Made by a program: the position numbers and the translations under genes. Positions 50,934 to 59,163 of a DNA stretch of 64,000 bases are shown here, one piece after another. The notes beneath the pieces are model-generated. The model was not told the origin of the DNA. It ran no database searches and was given only the letters and a program-made list of their open reading frames with translations. Source of the DNA: Chromatocurvus sp046260765 (lineage in GTDB: Bacteria; Pseudomonadota; Gammaproteobacteria; Pseudomonadales; Halieaceae); NCBI GenBank assembly GCA_046260765.1, contig JBHEOO010000016.1, forward strand, positions 1-64,000. Direction: 5' to 3'. The first letter of the stretch is position 1; each line of letters starts with the position of its first letter.

Positions 50934-51803
50934 ATGATCAGCGTACCCGACAAGTGGCAGCCACTGCTTCACCGGCTCGATTATTTCCTCCAGCGATACC
51001 ATGCGGATCGCTGCAAGGACACGGCGGCGGCGCTCACCTATGTGAGTCTGTTCGCGCTGGTGCCATTGCTCACAGTGCTGTATGCGATGGCGTCTGCGAT
51101 TCCTGCCTTCAAGGGTCTCGAGGGCAACATTCAAGACATGCTGTTCGAGTACGTCATCCCGGAAGGGTCACAGGACATGCAGGCCTACCTTGACGATTTT
51201 TCCCGTCAGGCCAAAAACCTCACTGGCTTTGGAGTGGCCTTCCTAGTCGGTACCGCCATCCTGATGCTGCGCAAAATTGAAAAGAGCTTCACATGTATCT
51301 ACGGTGCCTTTGCTGCAGTACCGCTATTCCTGCTGTGGGTTTTCATTTCCTGGAATATTGTCCTTGTCTGCGCGATTCTTGTGCATGGTCTCTCCGCCTA
51401 CCAGTCCAGAGACCAGGCCGCGCGCCCCCTCGTGGTCAAGGCGCTGGAAGCGCTGCACCTGTTGTGGCGGCGCCAGCAGGCAGGCCTGCCTCTGCGCGAA
51501 TTCGATCTTATGCTGGATCGCAGCTGCAACATCGACAGCGACAGCTGGAGCGAGCTGCGCAGCATTTTTCTGCAACACAATCTCATCTCGCAGAATGATC
51601 GTGGGCACTACCTGCTGGCCCGGGACCTGCACAACGTCAGCCTCTGGCAGGTCGTGCAGTGGGTCAGCGGCGAAAAGCGCATGCACGATGATCCGGGCAG
51701 CGGTAACGCCTGGGAAGAAAAAGCCATTGCCCTGCTCAGCGAGCAGGAACAGGCACGCAAAAACGCCCTGGACATCAACCTGGTGGAGCTCTTCACGGTA
51801 TGA
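50934..51803 (+). CDS. BrkB/YihY family membrane protein with internal deletion
   Basis: 289 residues; full-length relatives with the same C-terminal extension run to about 400. The N-terminus is normal (AAALTYVSLFALVPLLTVLYAMASAIPAF, first helix; NLTGFGVAFLVGTAILMLRKIEKSF, second). It then jumps at about residue 120 straight into CIYGAFAAVPLFLLWVFISWNIVLV, which in the family is the last helix. The segment between (NTIWR to the SYQLIYG approach, roughly 105-110 residues in E. coli YihY) is missing in frame. The C-terminal winged-helix-like region (LLWRRQQAGLPLREFDLML, ISQNDRGHYLLARDL) is intact. So it may be a pseudogene in progress, a remodelled protein or an assembly error. Confidence 0.8.
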   Translation: MISVPDKWQPLLHRLDYFLQRYHADRCKDTAAALTYVSLFALVPLLTVLYAMASAIPAFKGLEGNIQDMLFEYVIPEGSQDMQAYLDDFSRQAKNLTGFGVAFLVGTAILMLRKIEKSFTCIYGAFAAVPLFLLWVFISWNIVLVCAILVHGLSAYQSRDQAARPLVVKALEALHLLWRRQQAGLPLREFDLMLDRSCNIDSDSWSELRSIFLQHNLISQNDRGHYLLARDLHNVSLWQVVQWVSGEKRMHDDPGSGNAWEEKAIALLSEQEQARKNALDINLVELFTV

Positions 51804-52255
51804 CAACACAAGACAACCTTCGTCGCCCGCTGGCAGCAATCTGTTTTTTCCTGATGGCAATGGCTGGCTGTGAACAAGCGGCAAACGGCCCACTGGCAAA
51901 GATTGAGGCAGCACACGGAAGGTGGGTTGTGGTGAATTACTGGGCTGAGTGGTGCAAACCCTGCATCAAGGAAGTGCCGGAGCTCAACGAGCTGAATGCG
52001 CTCGACGAGGTCACGGTTCTCGGCGTCAATTTTGATGGCGTGACGGGTGATGAACTGGCAGAGCAGCTGAAAAAACTCGGTATCGACTTTGCGACACTGC
52101 CGGAGGACCCCGCAGAGGCCCTGGGAACAGAGCGCCCTGTCGTACTACCCACGACCCTGGTCTTCAATCCTGATGGCCAGCTGATACAGACCCTGGTGGG
52201 ACCGCAAACCCTGGAGTCTCTGCTCGCAGCGACATTGCAACGTTCTGCGGAATAG
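51800..52255 (+). CDS. TlpA-like thioredoxin-fold lipoprotein
   Basis: 151 residues with ATGA overlap to the BrkB-like gene. The lipobox LMAMAGCEQ marks a lipidated Cys near residue 24. The thioredoxin domain has VVVNYWAEWCKPCIKEVPELNEL with the WCKPC redox pair, VLGVNFDG, a LPTTLVFNPDGQLIQTLVGPQT end with the cis-proline. It is probably a periplasmic thiol reductant tethered to a membrane. No cytochrome c maturation genes lie nearby. Confidence 0.9.
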   Translation: MTTQDNLRRPLAAICFFLMAMAGCEQAANGPLAKIEAAHGRWVVVNYWAEWCKPCIKEVPELNELNALDEVTVLGVNFDGVTGDELAEQLKKLGIDFATLPEDPAEALGTERPVVLPTTLVFNPDGQLIQTLVGPQTLESLLAATLQRSAE

Positions 52256-52295
52256 CGTTGTCGACTCGCGGCTGTCTGCCATAAAAGACTGACGC

Positions 52296-52321
52296 GAAAA
52301 AGAGCCGGCCTTGCGGCCGGC
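52296..52321 (-). terminator. Rho-independent terminator downstream of the quinone reductase gene
   Basis: The minus strand has the stem GCCGGCC-GCAA-GGCCGGC, closed by a stable GCAA tetraloop and followed by TCTTTTT. It lies 143 nt past the stop of the 52464-53435 gene. On the plus strand the hairpin follows the thioredoxin-like gene but lacks a T-tract. Confidence 0.8.
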
Positions 52322-52463
52322 ACAGGAGGAGTCTCTCCAAGGGAGTCAATGACCTGAACGGTGTGGTGACATCGGCAGGCATTCACCACCTACATAAATG
52401 TGACCGCGTGACACTGACATGGTTCCCCGCGCAAGGCGTTTCTTTCAGTGCCAGCGATGACAG

Positions 52464-53435
52464 TCAGGGCGTCAAAACACTGGATCCGATCGTCTCCCGG
52501 GCCTCGAGTTCACGATGCGCCCGCTGCACGTCCGCCAGCAGATAACGCTGGTTTACCTCTACGGGCAATGTCCCGGCCGCAACACGCGTCAGTACAGCCT
52601 TTGCGGAGGCCTGCATTTCCGTATCAGAAGCGACATAGCCCAGCAGTGAGGGCCGTGTGATGAACAGTGAACCCCGGGCAGTCAGCTGCTGCAGATCCAG
52701 CGGCGGGGGCGCGCCGGAGGCGTTGCCGAAACTGACCATGAGGCCTCGTGGCTGCAGGCAATCAAGCGACGCGTCAAAGGTCGCCGCGCCAACGCCGTCG
52801 TACACCACAGGAACGCCGGCTCCACCCGTGATATCCCGCACCCGGGTCGCCACATCCTCCTCCCGATAATTGATGACATGGGCGTAACCGCAACGACGCG
52901 CCACCTCGGCTTTATCCGCCGAGCCGACAGTACCAATGACCTGTGCCCCGATAGACCTTGCCCAGCGACCAAACAGCTGACCGACTCCTCCCGCTGCCGC
53001 GTGAAAAACGCAGTATTCGCCCTCGCCAAGAGCATAGGTGCGCTGCAGCAGGTACTCCACGGTGCAGCCCTTGAGCAATACCGCAGCGGCGACTTCGTCA
53101 CTGACAGCATCCGGCAGCACCACCAGTCTGGCAGCCGGCAGGTTGATTGCCTCACTGTAGGCACCGATGCCCGCAGCGCAGTAAGCCACGCGTGTCCCAG
53201 GGATAAGAGAAACGCCCTCACCCACAGATTCCACCACCCCCGCAGCCTCAAGCCCGAGACCGCTGGGCATTGGCAGTGGATAAAGGCCCGATCGATGGTA
53301 GGTGTCGATGTAATTGAGGCCAATCGCGCTGTTGCGCACCCGCACCATGCCTGGCCCCGGCGCGGGTAACGCAGTTTCGCAAAGCTGCATGACCTCCGGG
53401 CCGCCGGGCTGCGTTATTTCCACACGCTTGACCAT
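52464..53435 (-). CDS. NADPH:quinone oxidoreductase, zeta-crystallin type
   Basis: 323 residues from the ATG at 53435 with GGAG 7 nt upstream, inside the end of the peptidase gene transcript. It is a zinc-free medium-chain dehydrogenase. GPGMVRVRNSAIGLNYIDTYHRSGLYP, LGLEAAGVVESVGEG, LLKGCTVEYLLQRTY, the NADPH motif VFHAAAGGVGQLFGRWA and YDGVGAATFDASLDCL match Qor. It should reduce quinones with NADPH. It ends before a tetraloop terminator. Confidence 0.94.
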   Translation of the reverse strand: MVKRVEITQPGGPEVMQLCETALPAPGPGMVRVRNSAIGLNYIDTYHRSGLYPLPMPSGLGLEAAGVVESVGEGVSLIPGTRVAYCAAGIGAYSEAINLPAARLVVLPDAVSDEVAAAVLLKGCTVEYLLQRTYALGEGEYCVFHAAAGGVGQLFGRWARSIGAQVIGTVGSADKAEVARRCGYAHVINYREEDVATRVRDITGGAGVPVVYDGVGAATFDASLDCLQPRGLMVSFGNASGAPPPLDLQQLTARGSLFITRPSLLGYVASDTEMQASAKAVLTRVAAGTLPVEVNQRYLLADVQRAHRELEARETIGSSVLTP

Positions 53436-53439
53436 CGTC

Positions 53440-55497
53440 CTACTCCGCCGCTGTATGCTGCTCGAACCATGCCAGGATCGCCGCCACCTTGGCCGCCATC
53501 TGGCTGGGGCGCTTGGTGATACTGTGGTAGGCACCCGGTATGCGCACCATCGCCGTATCCACTCCACGCAGCTTCAAGGCCTGGTAATACTGCTCTGTCT
53601 CGCTGATCGGCGTGCGCAGATCCGACTCACCGGTCAGCAGCATGGTTGGCGTGCGCACGTTGCCCACCAGAGACAGCGGCGAGCGCGCCCAGTAACCCTC
53701 GGGATCTTCCCAGGGCATGGCCTCGAACCAGTAGCGGGTAAAATACGGCGAGTTGTCAGCGGTGAGCACAAAGCTGGTCCAGTTGATGACCGGCTTGGCC
53801 ACTACCGCAGCGCGGAAGCGGTCGGTCTTGCCGACAATCCACGCCGTGAGCACGCCACCGCCACTGCCACCGGTGACAAACAGTCCGTCCGTATCAATAT
53901 AACCTTCATCAATGACTGCATCGACCGCCGAGATCAGGTCATCGTAATCCCTGCCGGGATAGGCATGGTGTATCAGGTTGCCGAAGCGTTCACCGTAGCT
54001 TGTGCTGCCCCGAGGGTTGACGTATAGCACAACGTAGCCGGCCGCTGCATACAGCTGTACCTCAGTTGCGAAACGCTCACCGTAATTGGCGAACGGGCCC
54101 CCGTGGATCTCAAGAATAAGAGGGTATTTCTTATTCGGGTCAAACCCCGGCGGCAAGGCAACCCAGGCCTGGATCTCCTCGCCATCCGCCGATGACGTTA
54201 TCCAGCGTTCTTCGACGCGCGCCAGGTCGCGATGGCCGAGGAAATTCTCGTTTAGCGTTGTCAGGCGCGTGGGGGCGTCATGCCCCGGCCGGCCGGCCGC
54301 AATATCCGCGGGTCGCGAGGTGTCTCCCGCCGTATAGGCGAAGACATCACCGCCACCCACAGCAAACGCCGACCCGGCGTAGGGGCGACCCAGCGATGTG
54401 CCGCCAAGCCCATCGGCAAGGCGCACCATACGGTCTTCCAGATCGGTCATGGCAAGAACAGTGTTGCCCCTGTCGTCAAAGCTGAAGAACAGATGTTCGC
54501 TGCCCTCAGACCACTGTGGAGACGACACGTCGCGATCGAGATCCGCCTGCAGCTCACGCTTCCCGGTACCGTCCGTGTGCATGATATAGAGTCGCTGACG
54601 GTGGTAGCCCAGGCCAGCGTCATCCCAGCCGGTGTAGGCGAGGAAGCGGCCGTCGGGAGAGACAACCGGTCCGCTGTCGGGCCCCGGTCGATCGGTCAGG
54701 CGGGTCAGGGCGCCCGTGGCAAGATCCACTCGAAACAGGTCCGTATTCACGGGGTTGAGCTCGGCATCGTCGCCCCGGTTCGCGGAAACAAACAGGGCAT
54801 CTCCAGATGCTGACCAGGCGATACCGCCGCTGTGATCGAAATCGTCCGACGTCACCTGCCGCGGACTGCCGCCGCTGGCAGGCATAACGAATACGTGCTG
54901 GAAGCCGTGCTTGCGATAACCTCTGCCGTCGTTGCGATACACCGCGCGATCGATCACTACCGGCGGCGGCGCCCATTCCGCACCCTCCGGCGCCGCCGGC
55001 AGCACGCCCATGACGGGAGCCTTCCTTGCAACGCGCATGGTAAACGCCAACTGTTGGCCGTCAGGCGACCAGGACAATTGCCCGGGTGCGGTCGCAAGCT
55101 TAGTCAACTGCGCCGTGTAGCCCTGCTGCAGCCAGTGCACGAAGATCTGTGAGCCGGCGTCGTCCTTTGCGACAAATGCCACCCGGGTATCATCCGGTGA
55201 CAGGGCCGTGTGAGACACGCTCATTGCGCCACTGGTGAGAGGCCTGTGCTCGCTGCCGTCGAGCCTGACTATCCACAGATTGGTCCGCTCGCGATCCTGC
55301 ATGATGTCCATAGTGTGTCGCGTATAGACGACGAAATCGCCGCCTGCACTCACCAGCGGTGCATCCGCATAGCCCAGCTGGAAAACGTCCTCCAGCACCA
55401 GTGGGGCCTTCTCCTGCGCCAGCGCGGCCTGCGACACCAGCAGTATCGACACCGCGCTGTTGATCAGGACACGCCACAGCCGTGTTGTATTTTTCAT
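53440..55497 (-). CDS. Exported S9-family prolyl oligopeptidase
   Basis: 685 residues with AAGGATG before the ATG. A signal peptide ends SQAALAQ. A seven-bladed propeller of WD40/TolB-like repeats follows (LSPDDTRVAFVAKDD, LSWSPDGQQLAFTM, VVSPDGRFLAYTGWDD). The C-terminal alpha/beta hydrolase has YPLILEIHGGPFANYGERF, VLYVNPRGSTSYGE, nucleophile motif TGGSGGGVLTAWI, the aspartate in TGESDLRTPI and the histidine in PGAYHSI. It is likely a periplasmic dipeptidyl or acylaminoacyl peptidase for scavenging peptides. It is divergent from prlC, another peptidase. Confidence 0.93.
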   Translation of the reverse strand: MKNTTRLWRVLINSAVSILLVSQAALAQEKAPLVLEDVFQLGYADAPLVSAGGDFVVYTRHTMDIMQDRERTNLWIVRLDGSEHRPLTSGAMSVSHTALSPDDTRVAFVAKDDAGSQIFVHWLQQGYTAQLTKLATAPGQLSWSPDGQQLAFTMRVARKAPVMGVLPAAPEGAEWAPPPVVIDRAVYRNDGRGYRKHGFQHVFVMPASGGSPRQVTSDDFDHSGGIAWSASGDALFVSANRGDDAELNPVNTDLFRVDLATGALTRLTDRPGPDSGPVVSPDGRFLAYTGWDDAGLGYHRQRLYIMHTDGTGKRELQADLDRDVSSPQWSEGSEHLFFSFDDRGNTVLAMTDLEDRMVRLADGLGGTSLGRPYAGSAFAVGGGDVFAYTAGDTSRPADIAAGRPGHDAPTRLTTLNENFLGHRDLARVEERWITSSADGEEIQAWVALPPGFDPNKKYPLILEIHGGPFANYGERFATEVQLYAAAGYVVLYVNPRGSTSYGERFGNLIHHAYPGRDYDDLISAVDAVIDEGYIDTDGLFVTGGSGGGVLTAWIVGKTDRFRAAVVAKPVINWTSFVLTADNSPYFTRYWFEAMPWEDPEGYWARSPLSLVGNVRTPTMLLTGESDLRTPISETEQYYQALKLRGVDTAMVRIPGAYHSITKRPSQMAAKVAAILAWFEQHTAAE

Positions 55498-55738
55498 GAA
55501 ACATCCTTATTTCTTGACCATAACTTTCCCAAAGAGACAAACATCGCGGATGGGGAAACCGCGCAGGCATGCGCTACACTGGCAATATCCTGACTGTTGT
55601 CTGTGCCTGTTTTTCGTTTATGCACAAATTTCTCTCATGCACACTGTTCTCTCATGCACAAAGCTCACTAATGCACAAAAATTCTCTCATGCACAAAAGT
55701 TCTCTCATGCACAAAATTTCTCCCATGGAGTATACCCG
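55498..55738. other. Divergent region between the S9 peptidase and prlC
   Basis: 241 bases between two peptidase genes. The left 120 bases show no clear sigma-70 hexamer pair. The right half is the ATGCACA repeat array (55620-55730) and the prlC ribosome site GGAG. Confidence 0.7.
55620..55730 (+). repeat. Tandem array of ATGCACA-containing 17/18-bp units
   Basis: ATGCACA starts at 55620, 55637, 55654, 55671, 55689 and 55707, giving periods of 17, 17, 17, 18 and 18 bp; a decayed seventh copy (ATGGAGT) at 55725 supplies the prlC ribosome site. Most units read TTCTCTC-ATGCACAAAA. Confidence 0.95.
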
Positions 55739-55742
55739 ATGA
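55620..55742 (+). CDS. Possible repeat-encoded leader peptide of prlC
   Basis: The frame from the first ATGCACA encodes 40 residues beginning MHKFLSCTLF. It contains the repeated hexapeptide LMHKNS, LMHKSS, LMHKIS and ends MEYTR. Its TGA overlaps the prlC ATG as ATGA. ATG codons at 55620, 55671, 55689, 55707 and 55725 are all in this frame. None has a good ribosome site of its own, so translation is uncertain. If translated, it would couple to prlC. Confidence 0.35.
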   Translation: MHKFLSCTLFSHAQSSLMHKNSLMHKSSLMHKISPMEYTR

Positions 55743-57778
55743 CCAATCCCCTGCTCGCGCCCGCTGAGCTGCCCCGTTTCAGCGCCATCGAGGCGTCTCA
55801 CGCAGAACCCGCCATCCGTGAGCTGATAGCGCGCAACAAGGCGGCGATCACTGCTTTGCTTGATTCCCCCCACGCTCTCACCTGGGACAGCGTTCTGCAG
55901 CCGATCGAGGCGCTTGAGGATGAACTCGCGCGCGCCTGGGCGCCGTTCAGCCACCTCAACGCGGTCGTCAACAGCGAGGAACTGCGTGCTGCGTACAATG
56001 CCTGTCTGCCGCTTTTATCTGAGTACAACACCTGGCTCGGTCAGCACGAGGGGCTTTTCGCGGTGTACCGACAGATTTCTGAAAGCCCAGCCTATGATGC
56101 TTTTCCCCCGGCACAACGGCGCAGCGTGGAGATTGCGCTGCGCGATTTCCGGCTTGCCGGTGTAGCGCTCGCGCCAGAGAAAAAGCGTGAATATGCCGAG
56201 CTTCGACAGCGATTGTCCAAGCTCGGCGCCAGCTTCAGCGAGAATGTGCTCGATGCGACCGACGCCTGGTCTAAAGCGGTGACGGAGGCGGAGTTGTCCG
56301 GCCTGCCCGCTTCTTCAATCGAGAGTGCGCGGGATGCGGCACAGGCAAGAGGAAAACAGGGCCTGCTGCTGACGCTGGATATGCCCATGTACCTCGCGGT
56401 AATGACCTACTGCGATGACTCCGCACTGCGCCGGGAAATGTATACCGCCTTTGCCACGCGCGCATCGGAACAGGGCCCCTATGCCGAACGCTGGGACAAT
56501 AGCGCCATTATCCGCGAGACGCTCGACTGTCGACTTGAGCTCGCGCGTCTTCTCGGGTTTGACAACTACGCAGAGCTCTCTCTTGCGACTAAAATGGCCC
56601 GGGATGTCGATGAGGTGATCGCTTTTCTGAGCGATATGGCAGATAAAGCCAGGCCCCGAGCCAAGCAGGAATGGCAGGAACTGGCGGACTTTGCGCACGC
56701 ACGACTCGGCTTTGACCAGCTTGAGGCCTGGGACGTGGCGTATTGCAGCGAAAAACTGCGGCAGCACCGTTTCTCTGTGTCGCAGGAAGAGATACGCCCC
56801 TACCTCCCGGTGCCCCGTGTTCTCAACGGCCTGTTCAATCTGGTCAAGCGGCTGTACGGCGTGGATGTCCTGGAACTGTCTGACGTCGACCGTTATCATC
56901 CCGATTTGCAGCTGTTCGAGATCCGGCGCGACGGTTCACCAGTGGCGCGCTTCTACCTCGATCTCTACGCACGCAGCGGCAAGCGCGGGGGCGCCTGGAT
57001 GGGCAACTACAGCACCCGACGCGCTACCTCTGGCACCGACGGCCTGCAGCTCCCGGTAGCCTGGCTGGTTTGCAACTTCTCGGCCCCCTCGGGCGACTCA
57101 CCCTCGCTACTCACTCATGACGAGATGACCACGCTGTTCCACGAGTTTGGGCACGGCCTGCACCACATGCTCACGGCGCAGACTGTTGCTTCGGTGTCTG
57201 GCATCAACGGCGTTGAGTGGGATGCCGTAGAACTGCCCAGCCAGTTTCTCGAAAACTGGTGCTGGGAGGCAGAGGCGCTGAGCTTCATTTCAGGTCACGT
57301 CGAGACGGGCGAGCCGCTGCCGACGGCGTTGCTGAACAAGCTGCTGGCTGCGCGGACGTTCCAGGCCGCCATGCAGACTGTGCGACAGCTTGAATTCTCC
57401 CTGTTTGACTTCCGGCTGCATCTGGAATGGGGCAGGCAGGACTTCGATTCCGTGCAATCGCTGCTCGACGCCGTGCGCGAGGAGGTTGCCGTGCTGCAGC
57501 CGCCCACATGGAATCGCTTCCAGAACAGCTTCAGCCACATCTTTGCCGGCGGCTATGCGGCTGGCTATTACAGCTACAAGTGGGCTGAGGTGTTATCTGC
57601 AGACGCCTATGGCCGTTTTGAAGAAGAGGGGATTTTCAATGCCGATACCGGCGCCGACTTCCTGCGGGAGGTGCTGGAAGCCGGCGGATCCCGGGATGCA
57701 CTGGCAACGTTCCGGGCTTTCCGCGGGCGCGATCCGGACATCCGCGCACTCCTGCGGCATACCGGGATTGCAGCGTGA
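55739..57778 (+). CDS. prlC: Oligopeptidase A
   Basis: 679 residues from the ATG at 55739, 8 nt after GGAG; this matches the E. coli length of 680. The longer upstream frame reads through the repeat array and is not conserved. M3 metallopeptidase: the zinc motif FHEFGHGLHHML in EMTTLFHEFGHG, the third ligand in LPSQFLENWCWE, and FAGGYAAGYYSYKWAEVLSADAY near the end. It is cytosolic and degrades signal peptides and other short peptides. In enterics it is heat-induced; no sigma-32 promoter is evident here. Confidence 0.96.
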   Translation: MTNPLLAPAELPRFSAIEASHAEPAIRELIARNKAAITALLDSPHALTWDSVLQPIEALEDELARAWAPFSHLNAVVNSEELRAAYNACLPLLSEYNTWLGQHEGLFAVYRQISESPAYDAFPPAQRRSVEIALRDFRLAGVALAPEKKREYAELRQRLSKLGASFSENVLDATDAWSKAVTEAELSGLPASSIESARDAAQARGKQGLLLTLDMPMYLAVMTYCDDSALRREMYTAFATRASEQGPYAERWDNSAIIRETLDCRLELARLLGFDNYAELSLATKMARDVDEVIAFLSDMADKARPRAKQEWQELADFAHARLGFDQLEAWDVAYCSEKLRQHRFSVSQEEIRPYLPVPRVLNGLFNLVKRLYGVDVLELSDVDRYHPDLQLFEIRRDGSPVARFYLDLYARSGKRGGAWMGNYSTRRATSGTDGLQLPVAWLVCNFSAPSGDSPSLLTHDEMTTLFHEFGHGLHHMLTAQTVASVSGINGVEWDAVELPSQFLENWCWEAEALSFISGHVETGEPLPTALLNKLLAARTFQAAMQTVRQLEFSLFDFRLHLEWGRQDFDSVQSLLDAVREEVAVLQPPTWNRFQNSFSHIFAGGYAAGYYSYKWAEVLSADAYGRFEEEGIFNADTGADFLREVLEAGGSRDALATFRAFRGRDPDIRALLRHTGIAA

Positions 57779-57785
57779 CGGTGGC

Positions 57786-58280
57786 TTAGCGGGCTGTCCA
57801 GGTGGTACAGCCCTTCTGTCCCGGCCCGGAAGCGACGCAGATCTGCACCTCACGCAGATCCTCGCCTTGTGAGTCAGCGACGACACGGCCCAACAGATAG
57901 CGCGAGAACTCCTCCACCGTGGCGTTGACAATAGGCAGTACGAGGGTATCGCTCTTGAGAAAGTGCAGGGTCTCACCGGCAAACACCACGCGATAGCGGG
58001 AGTCCTCGTCTTCGAGCGTCTGATGCGGGGAGTGCTCCGGCAGAATCATGTACTCGTCGAGTTCGTCACACAGGCGCTTGATACGGTTCTTGTAAACGTT
58101 GTAATCCGCCGCGAACCCGTTGCTGCCCATCGGAGCCACGATCTTTGCCGACACCGAGTAGTTGTGGCCATGCAGCCGCTCGCGCTCGGTGGCCGAGAAA
58201 ATAGTGTAGTGTGCTGCGGAGAACTTGTGGCTCTCCTTGTCAATGTACAGCGTTGCAAGCTGCTCTTCGTGGTTATTCAA
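57786..58280 (-). CDS. 6-carboxytetrahydropterin/6-pyruvoyltetrahydropterin synthase family (QueD-like)
   Basis: 164 residues from a TTG at 58280, preceded by AGGAAGG; no ATG or GTG lies between it and the conserved SHKFSAAHYT. Zinc histidines are in HKFSAAH and LHGHNYSVSAKI, the catalytic-type aspartates in DYNVYKNRIKRLCDELDEYMIL and the closing VNATVEEFSRYL and VQICVASGPGQ. QueD makes 6-carboxytetrahydropterin for 7-deazaguanine (queuosine) synthesis; the mammalian-type PTPS reaction is the alternative. A queuosine-type transporter lies 900 bp away on the other strand. It is convergent with prlC, eight bases apart. Confidence 0.88.
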   Translation of the reverse strand: MNNHEEQLATLYIDKESHKFSAAHYTIFSATERERLHGHNYSVSAKIVAPMGSNGFAADYNVYKNRIKRLCDELDEYMILPEHSPHQTLEDEDSRYRVVFAGETLHFLKSDTLVLPIVNATVEEFSRYLLGRVVADSQGEDLREVQICVASGPGQKGCTTWTAR

Positions 58281-58318
58281 CGGGCCTTCCTCGCGCAGTG
58301 CGCATGCTTTTCGTCCGG

Positions 58319-58350
58319 GTATGCCTGCATACGCGATCCGCGCTGCGGAT
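58319..58350. promoter_or_regulatory. Two adjacent palindromes in the QueD-like/SDR divergent promoter region
   Basis: GTATGC-CT-GCATAC (58319-58332) and ATCCGC-GCT-GCGGAT (58336-58350) are both perfect inverted repeats three bases apart, 39-70 bp upstream of the QueD-like TTG. They are candidate operators shared by both genes. Confidence 0.5.
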
Positions 58351-58458
58351 GGTTCACACCGCAGGCAATCCGGCGAGGCAGGGGCAGAGTATAAAGTGCT
58401 CTCACACAACGTTAGCATAGGCCGCAGTGCAGTGGCCCGGGACAGACAGGATAAATCA

Positions 58459-59160
58459 ATGCCCATCGCAATAATTACGGGAGCCAGTGCCGGCATCGGT
58501 TGCGCCACTGCTGGCCTGTTCCTTAACGCCGGATACACAGTCTTCAGTCTCGCCCGTCGTACCTGCCCACTACCCGGCGTCGAGCACCTGCGCTGCGACC
58601 TGCAGGATCGGGACAGTGTGGATGCAGCGATGTCGGTTCTGCTGCCGGCCGTGAGGGCGGCGGACGCAGTCGCGCTCGTTCATAATGCAAGCCAGATGCT
58701 CAAGGATTCCGCACTGGATTGCAGCGATGAAGCACTGGCCGGCGTGCTTGGCGTCAATGTCGTTGGCATAAACACGCTCAACAGAAGACTGCTGCCCGCC
58801 CTGCCTGCATCCTCCAGCGTCATCTACGTGGGGTCCACACTGTCTGAAAAGGCCGTTGCCGGCGCGTTCAGCTATGTCGTCTCCAAGCATGCGCAGCTGG
58901 GCATGATGCGCGCCACCTGCCAGGACCTCATGGGCAAGGGCATTCACACAGCGCTGGTCTGCCCCGGCTTCACCGATACCGAAATGCTGCGCACCCATCT
59001 GGGCAATGACGAGGACACCCTGCGCGCAATCGGGGGCAGCAACAGTTTCGGCAGGCTGGTGGCACCGGAGGAAATCGCCGAACTGATCGTCTGGGCGCAC
59101 GAACACCCTGTCATCAACGGCACCGTCATACACGCGAATCTCGGTCAGCGGGAATCCTGA
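58459..59160 (+). CDS. Short-chain dehydrogenase/reductase
   Basis: 233 residues from the ATG at 58459, with AGGA upstream. ITGASAGIGCATAGLFLNAGY is the cofactor loop, LARRTCPLPGVEHLRCDLQD follows, and the active site has IYVGSTLSEKAVAG (serine) and the Y-X3-K pair in SYVVSKHAQLG. CPGFTDTEM completes the fold. Its substrate is unknown. It lies three bases before the YhhQ-like transporter gene and divergent from the QueD-like gene, so a link to pterin or deazaguanine metabolism is possible but unproven. Confidence 0.88.
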   Translation: MPIAIITGASAGIGCATAGLFLNAGYTVFSLARRTCPLPGVEHLRCDLQDRDSVDAAMSVLLPAVRAADAVALVHNASQMLKDSALDCSDEALAGVLGVNVVGINTLNRRLLPALPASSSVIYVGSTLSEKAVAGAFSYVVSKHAQLGMMRATCQDLMGKGIHTALVCPGFTDTEMLRTHLGNDEDTLRAIGGSNSFGRLVAPEEIAELIVWAHEHPVINGTVIHANLGQRES

Positions 59161-59163
59161 ATA

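Noticed and set aside
55620..55730. The ATGCACA array as a CRISPR-like array
   Set aside because: Units are 17-18 bp with no separate spacers and no cas genes nearby; it is a simple tandem repeat.
55460..55738. N-terminal extension of prlC across the repeats
   Set aside because: It reads back into the S9 peptidase gene and lacks conservation with oligopeptidase A; the ATG at 55739 has a good ribosome site and gives the family length.
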